This document shows positions 11,883 through 24,745 of a DNA stretch of 64,000 nt, piece by piece (the stretch's first letter is position 1; each line of letters begins with the position of its first letter). The notes under the pieces were generated by a model. The model saw only the letters and a program-made list of their open reading frames with translations. It was not told the origin of the DNA and did not search any database. Both the position numbers and the translations under genes were made by a program. Source of the stretch: Leguminivora glycinivorella (taxonomy: Eukaryota > Arthropoda > Insecta > Lepidoptera > Tortricidae); NCBI RefSeq assembly GCF_023078275.1, contig NC_062973.1, positions 20,950,956 through 21,014,955 on the forward strand, given 5' to 3'.

Positions 11883-14800
11883 CGGAGGGAAGCCTGTCAA
11901 ACTTTGCGCTGCGCAAAGTTCACTACACGGCGAGCCACCCCGCAAAAAGGAATTGTTTACACCTGATACAAGGTAAAATTTGCATTATTAAGTATGAGAA
12001 AAGATACCATTCTTTACCCGCACCGCATATTTTTGGGAAATCCGTCAAGGGATGTGGCAACCGCAGCGAGTCTCGTTTGACTGCATTTTTGATGAATCGC
12101 AATTTTTCCTTTCCATTCTACTTTATGACCATGAATACACCAGAGTATAGCATATTTTGCAAGTTAAATGACCCAAACAGCAGATACACAGTAGGTACTA
12201 ATCTAGGTACATTCCGGCAAATATGTTAGATGTTGGTTTTTTCTGCAAGAATTTTATAGTGATTGTGTCGAACTTTTTTGTAGATTATTATTTATATGAA
12301 TAGCCGGATTATCTCACTCTACTTGACTTATTTTACACTCAATATGATCGTCATTCTTTACAGCTATCTTTGCCCACTGCTCACATATCCATTTCCCAAT
12401 CGCACCAAGTCAGCCGTACAAACCTCAGCGCTCACATTTCAGGCCTACCAGCTTGCGCAACCTGTACGAGAAGGCGACCACGGACCGGCTCTCGGCCTCC
12501 ATACTCGACCAGCTGAGGAAGGACTCCCAACATTCCCCCTACCTGCTCTGCACGCCCGTGCTTAGTTCCAAGAGGCGGAAGTTGTATCAGAAAGTCGATG
12601 TGGAGATTGAGACGCATGTTGTGAGTACTTTTTAAAAAGAGTTAACTTAATATAGTTTATTAGGGAGCATTCCTTGAAATAATCTGCCGTTTTCCCGTAC
12701 AAACGCGAATTTTCTGCTAATTGGCTGGTGTAAGGGGATCTCTTTCTTAGGTAATGTGCAGAATTTATGCATAGAAAAATGATCGCCTGCTTTAAGCGCT
12801 GAAAAAAGAAATCGCAACACACGAAATAAATTACGATTGTACGGGACATCCCAAAGAATGCTCATAAGATGGAATTGGTCATTTGAATTATAACAAAAGG
12901 CAGTAGTTTCTCTAAATTCACAACAAAAGCTTTGAATGTGAAAATTGAATATTGTCTGATTACATTTCTAGTTTTTTTTTGTTCGTGAACATTGATAAAC
13001 ACGCTCACAAATCACAATTTTGATTTAATGCGATGAAAAACAACGGCGAAACTAATTTTAGGCGTTATAAATCACAAATGTAAAAGCTTTCAGGCACCTT
13101 TCAGTTTTAAGGGCTTTAATTAGTGCTAACTCATTTTGGACACTTTCCCGTTATTATCTACTTAATCAAATATGATAAGCGGAGATAAAAACTGGCGCGC
13201 GTGCGACACTAATGTCTGTATAATTATGACGTCGTCGCTAGTGGACTGACTTAGAATTCTGAATCATTTTCTTTTGGAGTGCTATGTAAATCAATACATT
13301 AAATACGCAAACACTAAAATCCTCAACCAAAACATTTCAGCCGTCAGTGGTAGAGCACCTTCGGAAATGGACATCAAAAGAGGCCGTGGGCGACGTGACA
13401 GCGTTGCCAGATGCGTCCATGCGAATCCAGAGCTCCGTGACATTAACCCCTGACGAGCTGTCGGAATGCGGCTCGGGAGACGATGAGCCTATCGACCACA
13501 GGTTGCCTAGCCCCGAGGAACAACTGAGAGTCATCGCTTCCAAGTAAGTATAGATTAAAAACCTAGCAATACAGAAAATAGATCTCATCTTATATCAGGA
13601 AGATGCAACCTTTGGTTAGGTAGTACTAGTATTACAATGGTCCTTCACCATCATTCTGAAAATCACAGAGACGTTGCATTCAGAAGTTTCTATTCCGGTT
13701 TTTGTAGACATTATTTTAACGAGGTTAATATTATCGATTATTGACAATATAATTACAATTCCAGTAATAAGGTTAATTGGTAACCACCTCATTCTAGTTT
13801 CTTATTATTTATTCCATGTAATTCAGGGTAATTACTAACCTTAAAGACAAATACCAATTTTTTTAATAACACACATTAAACTCCAGCTTCTCGAACATTA
13901 TTAAGTAGCTAATTAGAAGTAAAATTATGATGACATTCTGTAAACGTGCTCTTGTATGTAACAGATCAGATCGTGCGATATTCTACATTATATGTGACTT
14001 ATTCTTGCCAGATTCCCCCCGGAAATGGTCGCGATCGACACGTCGGGCAAGTTCTTCGACCGCATGTGCAGCTCGCGCAAGTCGCTGCACCTAGAGCCCG
14101 CGCCCGGCGAGACGGACACGGTCAAGCGGCGCACGCGCGCGAGGAAACCCCGCGGTAAAAGACGCAACACCATATCCGGCACTGATCAGAAAGAGCTTAG
14201 AGAGGCTATAGCTGGGTAAGCTTCTAGACTGCACCTACACACACTAATAAATTACATTATCCATCACATAAATCCATAGTAATAATCACCCCTTACATCC
14301 TCGATAATGTAATCTATTAAGACCATTAACAACCGCCGAGCACAGTACCGTGTGCTTCAGCGTTCTTGTTCAATTTACGGCACTTTTAACAAATCTTTGA
14401 TAATATTTTGTGCTTCTGTGTATACTGTAACATTGGTTGTCATTGTTTCCGACTAAACGAGGACAACCAATTAATTGTGCACTTGAACACTAATTGTTCA
14501 TAAGCTTCACGATTAATGAAATCTTTGAAGAGCGCCGATGTTACGAGACTAAGAGGCGTTCTTTGTGTATTACAACCATAGGTTGCCTTATGCGTGTGAC
14601 TAATGCTTTGCTTGGTTTGTTTTATCGTAGCGATACATCAAATGCCGCGGCTACCGAAGATATCGAAGATAGCACTGTCATCAGGTCGCGCTCTAGCGAC
14701 CTTCTTAAGAAGAGTCCTATTGACCCTGTGACTAAGAAAGGACACTTCAATACTCTCAAAGAATGGGGTAGGAGCCGACTGAAAATGATCGGTAGATCTC

Positions 14801-17800
14801 CGAGTGCCAGCAGAGATAGCTTTAAGGACTCCTTAAAAGTTGACAAGAAAGATGCAAAGTCGCCCACTAGACAAGAAGATAAAGAAGTACAAGAAACTGT
14901 GACTATGCGTAAGAAACGCCAGGGAGATGAAGACAGAAGAACGCATCAAAGATGTGCCTCGTATTCCTCTTCCGAAAAGAGCATAGGGTTGCCTGCGGCA
15001 CAAACAACTGCAACCATTAACGTAGGAGTCAAATTACGGGGAACGTCAGCTCAAAGAAGACAAAGGCGATCAGCCATAGGCAAAGATGAACCACATTCGT
15101 CTAGTGGTAACTGGTCGGCCAGCTCAGAGTCTGGTCGAACCAGTATAGGGTCAGAAATAACATCCACCACAGTGCCACCTCGAAGTACAACATCGGCCGC
15201 GACATCTAATAACTCACTTAATTTCCATCACGGTCCACCGAGCTCAATTATTAGTAGAAGAAGATTCCTTAACACTTCTGGATCAGGCAGCGTTACTAGC
15301 GAAGGAACTCTCACACCTGACATCATACACGATTTACACGAGGATCTAGAAACAAGTTCCGAGTTTTCTTGTGATACAGAAGGGTACTACACTTCATTCC
15401 ATATGGATTCAGGGCTGAAAACTTTAAAAGAAGAAGAAATATCTCCTAGCACGCCAATGCATACCAGCAACGCCCTCTCCAACTCGACTGGCAGCCAGAC
15501 TGCTGAGAACGAATATGAACTATTTGGTAAAGGATCGACTAGCACTACTACAAGCTCCGCTGGAACTGTTTGCACGACGCTCATGGCTGCTGGAAGTGAT
15601 AGATCTCTTGTAATTGGGCCGAAAGTACCAGAAAGAAAGAGTTCACTTACAAAATTAAACCGCAGCAGAAACAACGTTCACAGTGCAAATGCTAGTTTGG
15701 ACAGAAGCATGAGTTCCTCATTCTCCAAATCTCCATATAGCAGCCTAAGATACAATCCTAGCCGTTCTTATACGGAAAAGCCAATGTATAACCATTCCTC
15801 GCCTGAAATCAACCAAGTGCCAACTTCTACAATAACTATAACTAGAAACATCGGAAATAATAGAGAAATGACAGCAGTAGCTGAAATCCATACAGAAACT
15901 GATCTTGAAAGTGCCAAGAAAAGTACAGGCACCAGTTCTCCTGACTCAGGTCATAATACTTCTAGTTCTCCAATCGAAGACTCCGTGTCCAGCGCTCACG
16001 GAAAGAATAGTCTGTCTGAACAAGATTATTCAGAATCCTCAGATTTAGAAGGAACTGACAGAATAGAGAGAATAAGATATAAAACTACAATCAATAGTTC
16101 CAGAATTCCTTCACTCTGTGTCATTACTCCAACTAATTCTGACGACGAAAGCGAAACAAGCAACAAAGAGATCGATATTTGTAAAAAGCAAGATACAGAG
16201 AAAGAGACGACATTTAAGAAATCAAACAGCAGGCCTAAACTAGATCTACCTGTAGAAGAAAAACCGAAAGAACCAAAACATATTACCGAACTGACTAAAT
16301 CAAGCAAACCTCATACACAACTAAATTTAAAGCCATTCAATAATTTAATGTGTAAGCTCAAAGGAGTGCTTCCATCTAAATTGTCAAACAAAAAGTCACC
16401 TGTGCCAAAAGAAACAAATTTGTCGGATCACATTTACGATTCCGGTGACTATGTAACAATTGCCGACGTTAAAAATAATAACCAAAAACTTTGCCTTAAC
16501 AAAGGTATTTATGGAAGTACTGATATGGTAAGGAAAAACTTGCAAACAGTTTTATCTGGGAAGCTACCGGAAACTGAATACGTTTCTTTAAATGAATTGC
16601 CAAATTGCTTAAGTGAAAGTAAAGACTTCTTAGAACATGGATTACATGAAGCACCAACGCCTGCTTTAGAAGAATTCCAGAAGAAAGGCGCTAAAGTAAC
16701 TTTAGATTCTCATGGCCAAGTTATTTACTCATCCGACACGCTCAAACGCAGAAAAGGAGCGCATACTACTTTTGAACCGGGACCATTCGTTCAGGAAATA
16801 AACGCCACCACTGCTGTCGTTCAGAGAGAAATGGCAGATGTCGTTCAAATAAGTGATGAGACTGACTTCCCTTACGAACCTCCTCCAGCCACGAGTAAAC
16901 CGACGTCTCCACAACTAGGAAAAGTTATTATTAAAGCTCCGACACTTCCTGATGGTCCTGTGACAACAGAATTTGTGACTCTGCCAGCTCCTAAACCGAG
17001 TACGATAATCACCGCCACACCTGTCACCGAAACACCTACAACTCCGACGACACAACAACCGCCCAAGGCTATTACTAGAAATCCTCAAGATATACCGCGA
17101 GTAGTAGAAGTAATTCCTAGGCCCGGGGCGTATGTTAATATACACGATGCGGAGGGCGTCAGCTTGTCGCCGACGAAAGATGATTTAGCAGGTAAGAATA
17201 AAACGAAAAATGATCCGATTAATTCTATTGACAATAATAATTCTGATAAATTACTAGGGACATCGCCAGAAATTAATGACGATATCATTCCATTTGTACC
17301 CAATTTCCAAACGCCCATCATTTTACAAAATAGCAAATGTAGGCACGAACATAGCAAATCTGGTAATAAAGTAGCAGAAGTGTTGAAAATGTTTACGCAT
17401 AGGAACAACATTCACACCAATGGAGATGCTGGAAGTAACAACTTTTGTACTCCTAACGGTGACAAATCAATAAATAATAAAGTTAAACGAAGTGATAGCT
17501 ACAAACTTGCCAATTCACCATTAATGCCTATTAAAAAGCTTCTGAAACTAGAAACATTTAATAGTAATTCAAAGAAAGTTGACTCCTTAGAAATGATTCA
17601 AGCAGAGATTAATGCCGATTTACTACGTGAACAAATAAACTATCCATCATCCGTATCCCCCAAACTTAGCCATAGAAGTTTTTCAAATGATTCTGAAAAC
17701 TGTGAATGTTCGAATAATAGTAGTTCATATGTTGACGATAGTTTTGAATCTCAGTTATCAGCATTAACTTTGAGTCCTTTTACTACGCCAATGCCTAAAC

Positions 17801-20800
17801 GGCATTCTGTCGCTTTCATCCCTGACAACAGGGATCATTCTTTAGATATTTTGACTGCTATTCTGGACTCTGACCCCGATGATGTTTGTATATTGCATTC
17901 ACCGCCGTCGTGCCCACTCTCTCCTACTAAAGTCACTGTACCTGTAGATAGTTCTATGCATCGAGCTCGTATTTTATCCGTTTCTGAATCAGATTATGGC
18001 ACTGAAATCTGGTAGCTAGTTGTAGATAGTATTCCCAGTTTTATTTTACTATATATACCTTATTCAGTTTTTTATAGTTATTTGTTACCTGATTTGTTGG
18101 TATTACCTACTTGTGGAAATAAAACGCTTTTAGATAAGACATAAATAATGTAGCCAACATTTTATAATTAGACCAATTGTAGATCCATATATCATTAGAA
18201 TAGTTAAGTTAGTTAAAATAAATAATTTTAATATTCCTAATGAATTCCGTCCTTGAAAAATTTCGTCTTCCTAACATGTTTGCCTTGTTAATACTGTGAT
18301 ATGAATTTTTATTTTCGATGACTAAATTAGTGTTCGTTTTTTAGATATTTTTTATCGTATTTAGCTTTTTAAGAAGCACTGTATTATATTTTATTAAATG
18401 TTGACACGGAAAGAATGCATGGTGGTTTTCGCACCAGCTCCGCTTACGTTTAGTTCACGATTTTTCGTTTGTAAGTGCATGGTGTGTTATTCTGTGTGTC
18501 TTCTGTGTTTTATAATTAATTTTATTATAGAGTCATTGTGAATTAACGCACTGATTTCATTTATCTTCACCTCCACTCCTCACCTCACTCACCAGCACAG
18601 CACTGAGCTCTAAATTTAATAAATAAAAGTTCTGTTTTGATTACATTTCGACATACTATAAAAAAAGTTTTAAAACAGAATTTTTTGCAATTAACAGTCT
18701 TCCAATACCTCATTATTTTCGCACCGATTTGTAAATACGTGTCACTGGATTTTATTAATTAAGCATATGGGACTTAACAATTAAAAGGAACTAATTAATT
18801 AACAAACTAGGTCATTCGTGATTGGACTCCTTCGCAACAGGCGTAACACAACTAATTTGTATAATTACCGTTTTCATAACGAAAAACGTTATAAAACTGT
18901 AAAAACTCACGAAAAGCTGTCTTAACACCGAGGGTGTTTTTCCGCGCTTGCTGACCGACTGCGATCGCGCGCCCGAGGCTAACCAGTGTATGTGGGACCT
19001 CTGATTAAAAATGATGATATCGTATCTCGAGGGCAAAGCATACTAATTTACCTTCAGCGCTCGACTCGCCGGTCGGTATGCACCCGGATTCAGTCTCCGG
19101 AACTCTGTTGTTGTACACCGACGCTCAGTTCCTCTCTTAATTGCACTCATCCCACATGGCTTGCACAGACGGCGATAGCTTCCACTTTGTGACATTTAAC
19201 AAGAAGTCCTTCAAAGGTAAAGTTTTGTGTTGCTTTTTTGGCATGACTTTTGATTTTTACGATGCATGAAGAGTTAACTCGACTAGCAAAGATGTACACC
19301 CTTCACCAGCTAACACGGCGAAATGCGGTATTTGTATTAACCATATCATTAACATTGTAATTTTTACATATAATCCTAAGTATGAAATTGTAAGAAAGAA
19401 TAAAATACCATGCACTTCTGTAAATTCATGTTACTAATTTATCATTGTATTCACGAACACATAGACCAGATACATGCTAGATACGTAAATATTAACGCAA
19501 GACATAATCTGTATCATAAGTAATGGTTGTTCACTGTTGTAGCCTTCCACTGTTAATAATTATGATAGAAATTACCTAGCTCTAGGCTTATGGGAATGGT
19601 ATGGATTGGTGCCATAAATATGTAGTAGATTTATATATTAGTATATTACGTAAAAGTTTTCATTCGCATCCAATGTTATGATTATACATATATTATTTGT
19701 AAATTTAAAGGAAAATATAGAAAAGCATCGACTAAAATGTAGCAATCTGCCTACTTAGCGTAGGTTAATGCCTGTTAAAAAATATTATCATAACCAAATC
19801 TTTATGCTATGAACTCAGCATTGTTTAATACAAACGACCTCCAACTCATTAACTGTTCTTTATATTCCAGACTGTCGACATTCCAGTGCTGACAAGCCCT
19901 ACTCGAATCCACCGCTAACAGTAGTCCAAAAGGGTCAAAGAGTAGAATTCAACACGATCAATCCCACCACTTACAAATACCAAACAGCCCACTTGCGGGG
20001 CAAACATGGAGTAGTCAATTACGAGAATCCAGCAAACCCACCGGCGAGACAAGAGCCAGTGTTCTGGACACTTCCGAAGCGAAGCACCCTAGAGCCGAGC
20101 GCTCGACGACCCATCACCGACGCACGCACGATCTTCAACTATCCTCCCAACGTTGCTACTGCCTCTTCACGTTTAACTGAAAAGCCAGCAAATTCTCAAC
20201 CCATCCAACCTAATGACGACTCTATTAAAATTTCACCCATAGACCCTCGAACGACGGGTTCCTTCAAATCTTCAACCCCGTCCAGCAAAGAGAATGTAGT
20301 TGATCTTTCTTCGAAGCTACTTTCTCCGGTGAAATCAACAATGACGAACGAAGAGCTCTATGCAGTTATACATAAGAGTAAAAAGAAGCTTAACATAAGA
20401 GATGGCGCTGAAAGATCAGAATCGCCGGCGTTGTCTACTACTAGTTTATCACCAGTCAATTCCGAAAATTCATTATACCTTAAAGGTACTCAGCGCCATC
20501 CAGAGACAGGCTATCTAGGAGACCCGAGAACCAGAAACAGTTGGTCGCCAGCAGAGAGGCAACACGTTATGGCGGCTCCTAGTCGCGGTTATGTGATGCA
20601 AAACCAGGCCACTACCTGTGCAGATAGATACGGTCCCGTCCCTCAAACATCGAGACTTGATTTCAAGAAGCTACTCTTGCAACACAGCGTCAAACTTAAC
20701 ACTCTTAGCCCTCAAAGTAAATCTAACAAACTCTCTGCGGTGGAACAGCTGAAGCTGTCTAAAGAAAAAACTGAACTGCTACCTCCTCTCCAACCTCCTC

Positions 20801-21426
20801 CAACCAACAGAAGCAAAATTAATATCCTCGACTTAAGCGGATCGCCTAAGACTTACACACAACGTAAAATAATAAAACCTCAACCCCAGCCCGCCTCACC
20901 AGGCAGAACGAATGCTTTAATCAAAGAACACAAGAACTCACCCAAAATACTTCTCTCCCCTAAGTCACAATGGCGATTTTCGAGCCCCAGATCAGACGTT
21001 CTCTCTACGCCAATACCAGAAGCGAACAACGAAGATGAAAACTCTAACAGTTCTGCAGAGAAACACGATAGCTCACCAAACAACGTACCGAGCAAAACAG
21101 TACCCATAGTCACTAATCAGCACTTCGGGGCCAGAAGAAACCTGATCCCGATAAATGAGAATACTCTAGAAGCCGACAACGATTTCCTCGAGCCAGCCGA
21201 CCACGGAGTGTTCCCGATTGATTCTGATTTCGGTAGATTACACGGATTATCTCGAACAGAATTGCTGCAAGCCAAGCGAGCAGAATTCTTCAGCAGCCCA
21301 CCCGAGTCGTCTCCGCCTAAATTTTCTTCATTCAAGAGTCCCACTGCAGGGGCGACCTCTACTCGTAGCAAATCATCTCCAGAACGAGGAAAGACTTCAC
21401 CCACCACCTTAGAAACAGCATTATGA
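11883..21426 (+). CDS. gukh: Guk-holder / Nance-Horan (NHS) family scaffold, 3' part of gene
   Basis: NHS-family proteins are cytoplasmic scaffolds linked to the WAVE actin machinery; in flies Guk-holder partners Discs-large at synapses. Exons in the window: 11,883-11,972; 12,443-12,620; 13,341-13,543; 14,012-14,215; 14,631-17,191 (or to 18,015); 19,871-21,426. All junctions are GT-AG and in phase (2,0,2,2,1), giving about 1,596 residues. Family-like blocks are L-P-S-P-E-E-Q-L-R-V, V-A-I-D-T-S-G, a basic stretch ending K-R-R-N-T-I-S-G, T-L-K-E-W-G-R-S-R-L, K-V-T-L-D-S-H-G-Q-V-I-Y-S-S-D, and in the last exon M-T-N-E-E-L-Y-A-V-I-H-K-S-K-K-K and R-L-D-F-K-K-L-L-L. Most of the protein is low-complexity and serine-rich. 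The N-terminal WAVE-homology exons are upstream of what I can find. The family call rests on remembered motifs. Confidence 0.65.
14631..18015 (+). CDS. gukh: Giant exon of the gukh gene with readthrough 3' end
   Basis: The acceptor TTTTATCGTAG precedes 14,631. The frame stays open to the TAG at 18,013-18,015, and AATAAA follows at 18,118, so one isoform can end here with residues V-S-E-S-D-Y-G-T-E-I-W. Inside it, at 17,191|17,192, is a near-consensus donor (GCAG|GTAAGA) in phase 1. That phase matches the exon at 19,871, joining ...D-D-L-A to D-C-R-H. The 274 residues after that donor would be exclusive to the readthrough isoform. They contain ordinary protein-like segments (for example N-F-Q-T-P-I-I-L-Q-N), so they are probably coding. 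Confidence 0.7.
17192..17199 (+). promoter_or_regulatory. Internal alternative 5' splice site
   Basis: GTAAGAAT directly after CAG within the open frame of the giant gukh exon. Phase 1 matches the acceptor at 19,871. Using it removes 274 C-terminal codons and appends the last exon. Confidence 0.65.
19156..19216 (+). CDS. gukh: Alternative first coding exon of the short gukh isoform
   Basis: An ATG in a good context (CCCACATGGC) opens 20 codons, M-A-C-T-D-G-D-S-F-H-F-V-T-F-N-K-K-S-F-K, then a donor AAAG|GTAAAG in phase 1. The acceptor at 19,871 restores the frame. The result would be a 538-residue protein made only of the C-terminal NHS-like exon, transcribed from an internal promoter somewhere in about 18,600-19,150. 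There is no transcript evidence here; the inference is from the phase match, the splice site and the start context. It could also be a separate gene that shares its last exon. Confidence 0.55.
19871..21426 (+). CDS. gukh: Last exon of the gukh gene
   Basis: Acceptor TATATTCCAG, then 517 codons to TGA at 21,424-21,426, with AATAAA signals at 21,483 and again near 21,765. The exon has the region most like vertebrate NHS proteins: an acidic/amphipathic E-E-L-Y-A-V-I-H-K-S-K-K-K helix about 165 residues in, and a D-F-K-K-L-L-L-Q motif about 100 residues later. The rest is proline/serine-rich. It is shared by the long spliced form and the short internal-promoter form. Confidence 0.7.
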
Positions 21427-21489
21427 TATTTCTACTAACGCATTAAAACTTAAGCGGTGCTTAGTTTTTTTTACTACACAACAATAAAA

Positions 21490-22140
21490 TTTATAGAAGC
21501 TTTATTCTAGTCTATTTGCTTAAAGTGCCATTTGTGCCGGCACCACTGTATCGCCTACCAGTGACTTGTCTACGATAAGTTTTTTAAGCTCAAAAGATTT
21601 GTTAATATGGTCTTGAGGGGCCAATGTTTTATGAACTGTATTGTAAATAGTTCAAGTTTACAACTACTTAGTTTATAAACTAGTTTGTAAGTATTTATTG
21701 AGTACCTTAACCAGTACTGTTCAAGTAGTGTTAAAACTTTTTGAAGTTATTAGGATACAATTTTAATAAAACGTGTTAAATAGCTGGTGCTTTCATTTAA
21801 TTTCCTATATAACCCAGTAGGTATATTTTGAAATAATTAATGATCAAAATTGCTTTGACATCGTTAGTTCATTTCTTATGATATGATAGATACTTTAACT
21901 CTACGAAAGATAAAAGCGTGCACTTACGTATACCATTCGTCCGAGGAGTTGCCTCATTTAGATGAGCGGGTTTCGAACTACCCTCAATTTATTAAGCCTC
22001 TTGTGAAAAGGCAGCTTCATTTGATTACGTTCTCACTTTGTCGGCTGCAGGAAGGAGAGTCATATGCACTACAACTGCACACGAAACGAACCACTGATGA
22101 GTACATAGGATTACACAAAGTATATAGACGCGTTAGTCTA
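21490..22140. other. 3' UTR and non-coding, no gene seen
   Basis: Downstream of the gukh polyadenylation signals. No coding segment is supported. Confidence 0.5.
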
Positions 22141-22258
22141 AGGGCCAGTTGCACCAACCACATTTGACAGACACATCATCGTCACGGAGCAGACGTCTAT
22201 GGTACAATAAGTTAACGAACGCTTTAACGGTGCCAGACGGTTTGGTGCAACTGGCCCT
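22141..22258. mobile_element. 118-bp palindromic MITE, TA-flanked
   Basis: AGGGCCAGTTGCACCAA at the left is matched by its inverted copy, TTGGTGCAACTGGCCCT, at the right, with TA on both sides. Tc1/mariner-type MITE without coding capacity. Confidence 0.75.
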
Positions 22259-22259
22259 T

Positions 22260-23110
22260 AGTATACGGATATAGTTACGTTAATATCTCGCGATTGGTTT
22301 CGAGCCCACCATCAGACACGAGTTCTCGCGGCGGCAATACTCCCATGCACAGAGCACTCACATAAGTAAGTAATATAAAGTTACTATTATCAAGATGGCG
22401 GGGAATAACTTGGACGTAAATAGGTACTTATATTAATATCTCAATTCTCGACGACTAAGCGGAGAAATCGAGACAAATGAAATGACTTAGCAAATTAACA
22501 CCACGCTTTCACATATCTTTCACAACTGAAAATCATAAAACGTCATACACTACGAAGGCGGTATTCTAAAAAAATCAATGTTAATTTATGGCGCTTGCAT
22601 ATGGTGCATTTCGGTTATTCACGTCGCTTATACGAACTGTAAGTCCCGAGTTGTGTATGAATGAGCGTGAAGAGCAGACGAGAACACGTTGATATGATTC
22701 AGCGTAGCCGAAACGGAAACGCCGCGAAAGATACTGGTCTACTAGCGTTTCGCTTCGTGAGAGTTTCGTGAGCGCGAGCTAGTAAACTATGAGCTATCGG
22801 CTATAAAAACGAACTAAAGATAAGCACTCTCGTGTAAATAAAAAAGACACGGCGATGTTTATAGTTACTCGCCCAGCGGTGAGCTTTATTTAAGTGAATA
22901 GCGACTATTCGAGCGATCTGTATAACTAGGAGGAAGTAAAGCTCTGATGACTAGTGCGCGAATTCTCATACGATTTCAATTACTTGCGGACTGCCGAGGG
23001 CATACAATTCAGCCAAATGTAGAGTCCGTCTAAGCTTACTTTGCAATGATTGAATATTCTAGTACATACAAAAAATAAATTCTAGCGATAGGCCCTCTGG
23101 CAACCACTCT
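22260..23110. other. Non-coding, no gene seen
   Basis: About 850 bases between two MITEs. Nothing recognisable apart from AT-rich unique-looking sequence. Confidence 0.4.
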
Positions 23111-23113
23111 TCA

Positions 23114-23456
23114 CAACACTTTAGGTGGTTTTCCACCGGCAGGGCGTGAATGGGCAGAGCGGAGAGGGAATTGAAATTTGTATGGCAAATTTTCAATTCT
23201 CGCCCAATTCTCGCGACGAGACATCGCGAGGTGCGGATTGAAGATGAAGAAGATGTGCGAGACTTGAATTGAGATATTTGTTACTGTAAAAATGTACCGT
23301 ATTGCTTTCGACATAGAGTATCGTATGAAACCTACAATCTACGGCAGGCACGCGCAGGTAAGGCACACGATGGCTATTAGGCCCGCGATGGCTATTTCAA
23401 TTCCCTCTCCGCTCTGCACATTCACGCTCTGCCAGTGGAAAATCACCTTGACACTG
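23114..23456. mobile_element. Inverted-repeat MITE
   Basis: Arms of about 55 bp (GGCAGGGCGTGAATGGGCAG on the left, CTGCACATTCACGCTCTGCC on the right), both including GGAGAGGGAATTGAAAT or its complement. Interior unique; no coding potential. Confidence 0.65.
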
Positions 23457-23597
23457 TAAACTTTTCCAAAAATATTAAAAGTAAAAAAGTCGTTCATCCG
23501 GCTGTCTGTTGGACGCACGTTGGACGTGACACAAGTTCTTTCAAATTAGATGCCCACCTTATACTTGTTTATCTGAAAATAATCTACATGTAAAAGC

Positions 23598-24077
23598 ATG
23601 TGGATCAAACTAGCCATAGTTTTTCTTAACACCGTATACGTTTTCACTGAAATAGGTAACCAAAACACTGAAATAGAACATTCTTTACTAGCGCCAGTGG
23701 CCATCACAACAGTGTACATCTTCATGGGAACGCAGCTCATCGGCGAGATATTTAACCATCAGATGTCCCGGTTCCTCCAGTGCTACGTTCTTATCACCTG
23801 TACAGGCCTTCAGATCTCCCTTGCTGTTATGATCCTAAAGGAATACTCGGTCAGACCGTCCAAAAAATACCGAGCAGAGAGCGCGCGCGTCGTCTCAACT
23901 ATACTGATACCATTTGTCATGATCATGCTCTTCATTATAGAATTTTTTGTGATTGTAATACAAATCTACACTGAGTATGGGGAACGCAACTCAGATGAGG
24001 GTGAAAACAGACGTGACCGAAAGAAACAAAGTGCTAGTTCGACTATTAGAAATATTTTACAAGATTGTGCAGGATAG
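23598..24077 (+). CDS. Unrecognised small multi-pass membrane protein
   Basis: A single open frame of 159 codons preceded by an in-frame stop, so the ATG at 23,598 is the natural start. Four hydrophobic segments are visible: about residues 3-17 (could be a signal sequence), 30-50, 58-80 and 96-122. A strongly charged tail with an R-R-D-R-K-K-Q cluster follows. The order TM-TM-TM-TM-charged tail recalls tetraspan proteins, but no family motif is recognised and I assign no function. An AATAAA at 24,273 gives a plausible short 3' UTR. It could instead be the last exon of a spliced gene. Confidence 0.5.
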   Translation: MWIKLAIVFLNTVYVFTEIGNQNTEIEHSLLAPVAITTVYIFMGTQLIGEIFNHQMSRFLQCYVLITCTGLQISLAVMILKEYSVRPSKKYRAESARVVSTILIPFVMIMLFIIEFFVIVIQIYTEYGERNSDEGENRRDRKKQSASSTIRNILQDCAG

Positions 24078-24745
24078 GTTTAATGTGTTGTGATATTTTT
24101 GCCTTGTAATTGTATACATTATAGTCAATAACCCATCACTATATTGAAACTGAAGATAACTAAAGTAACATTGTGGCAAATACAAGAGATGCTAACAAAA
24201 TATATTGAGAATGGATTATTCTCTACATTTGTACTCAGTTTAATTGTCATGTTTTATTTCATGAAACTGTGTAATAAATCATTTTTAAAGCTTTTTTTTA
24301 ATACTTGATACTAAAATTGAAAGGCTTATGGTAAGTGCAACCAGATGGAACCTCTTCAGAGAAAGACTAGCAGGGAGAATCCACGTAAAAGTAACGTGAG
24401 TCACGACTACACTGAGTGTTTATTTGAACTAAAGCTGCAAATGAAAGGATCTATGCATATCGGGAAAGTAACACATATTTAGAGATAGGTTATCATGTGA
24501 ACTTGCATTGTGAATAAATGGAACATGCCATAAAATCGTGACTCGTTACTCTTGCCGTGGATTGACCCAACAGTAAGTAAATTACATTTAAATTTTGAAA
24601 TAGCATGTTTGCTGCAAGGAAACTGCCTCGCAATGTACCATGCTCTGTGTGGACCCCACATCCTTAATATAGATGCAGATGGACTGACCAATACAAAGCT
24701 GTGGTTACTTTTTGAATGTAACATGGCTAAATAATAATAGAGCAA

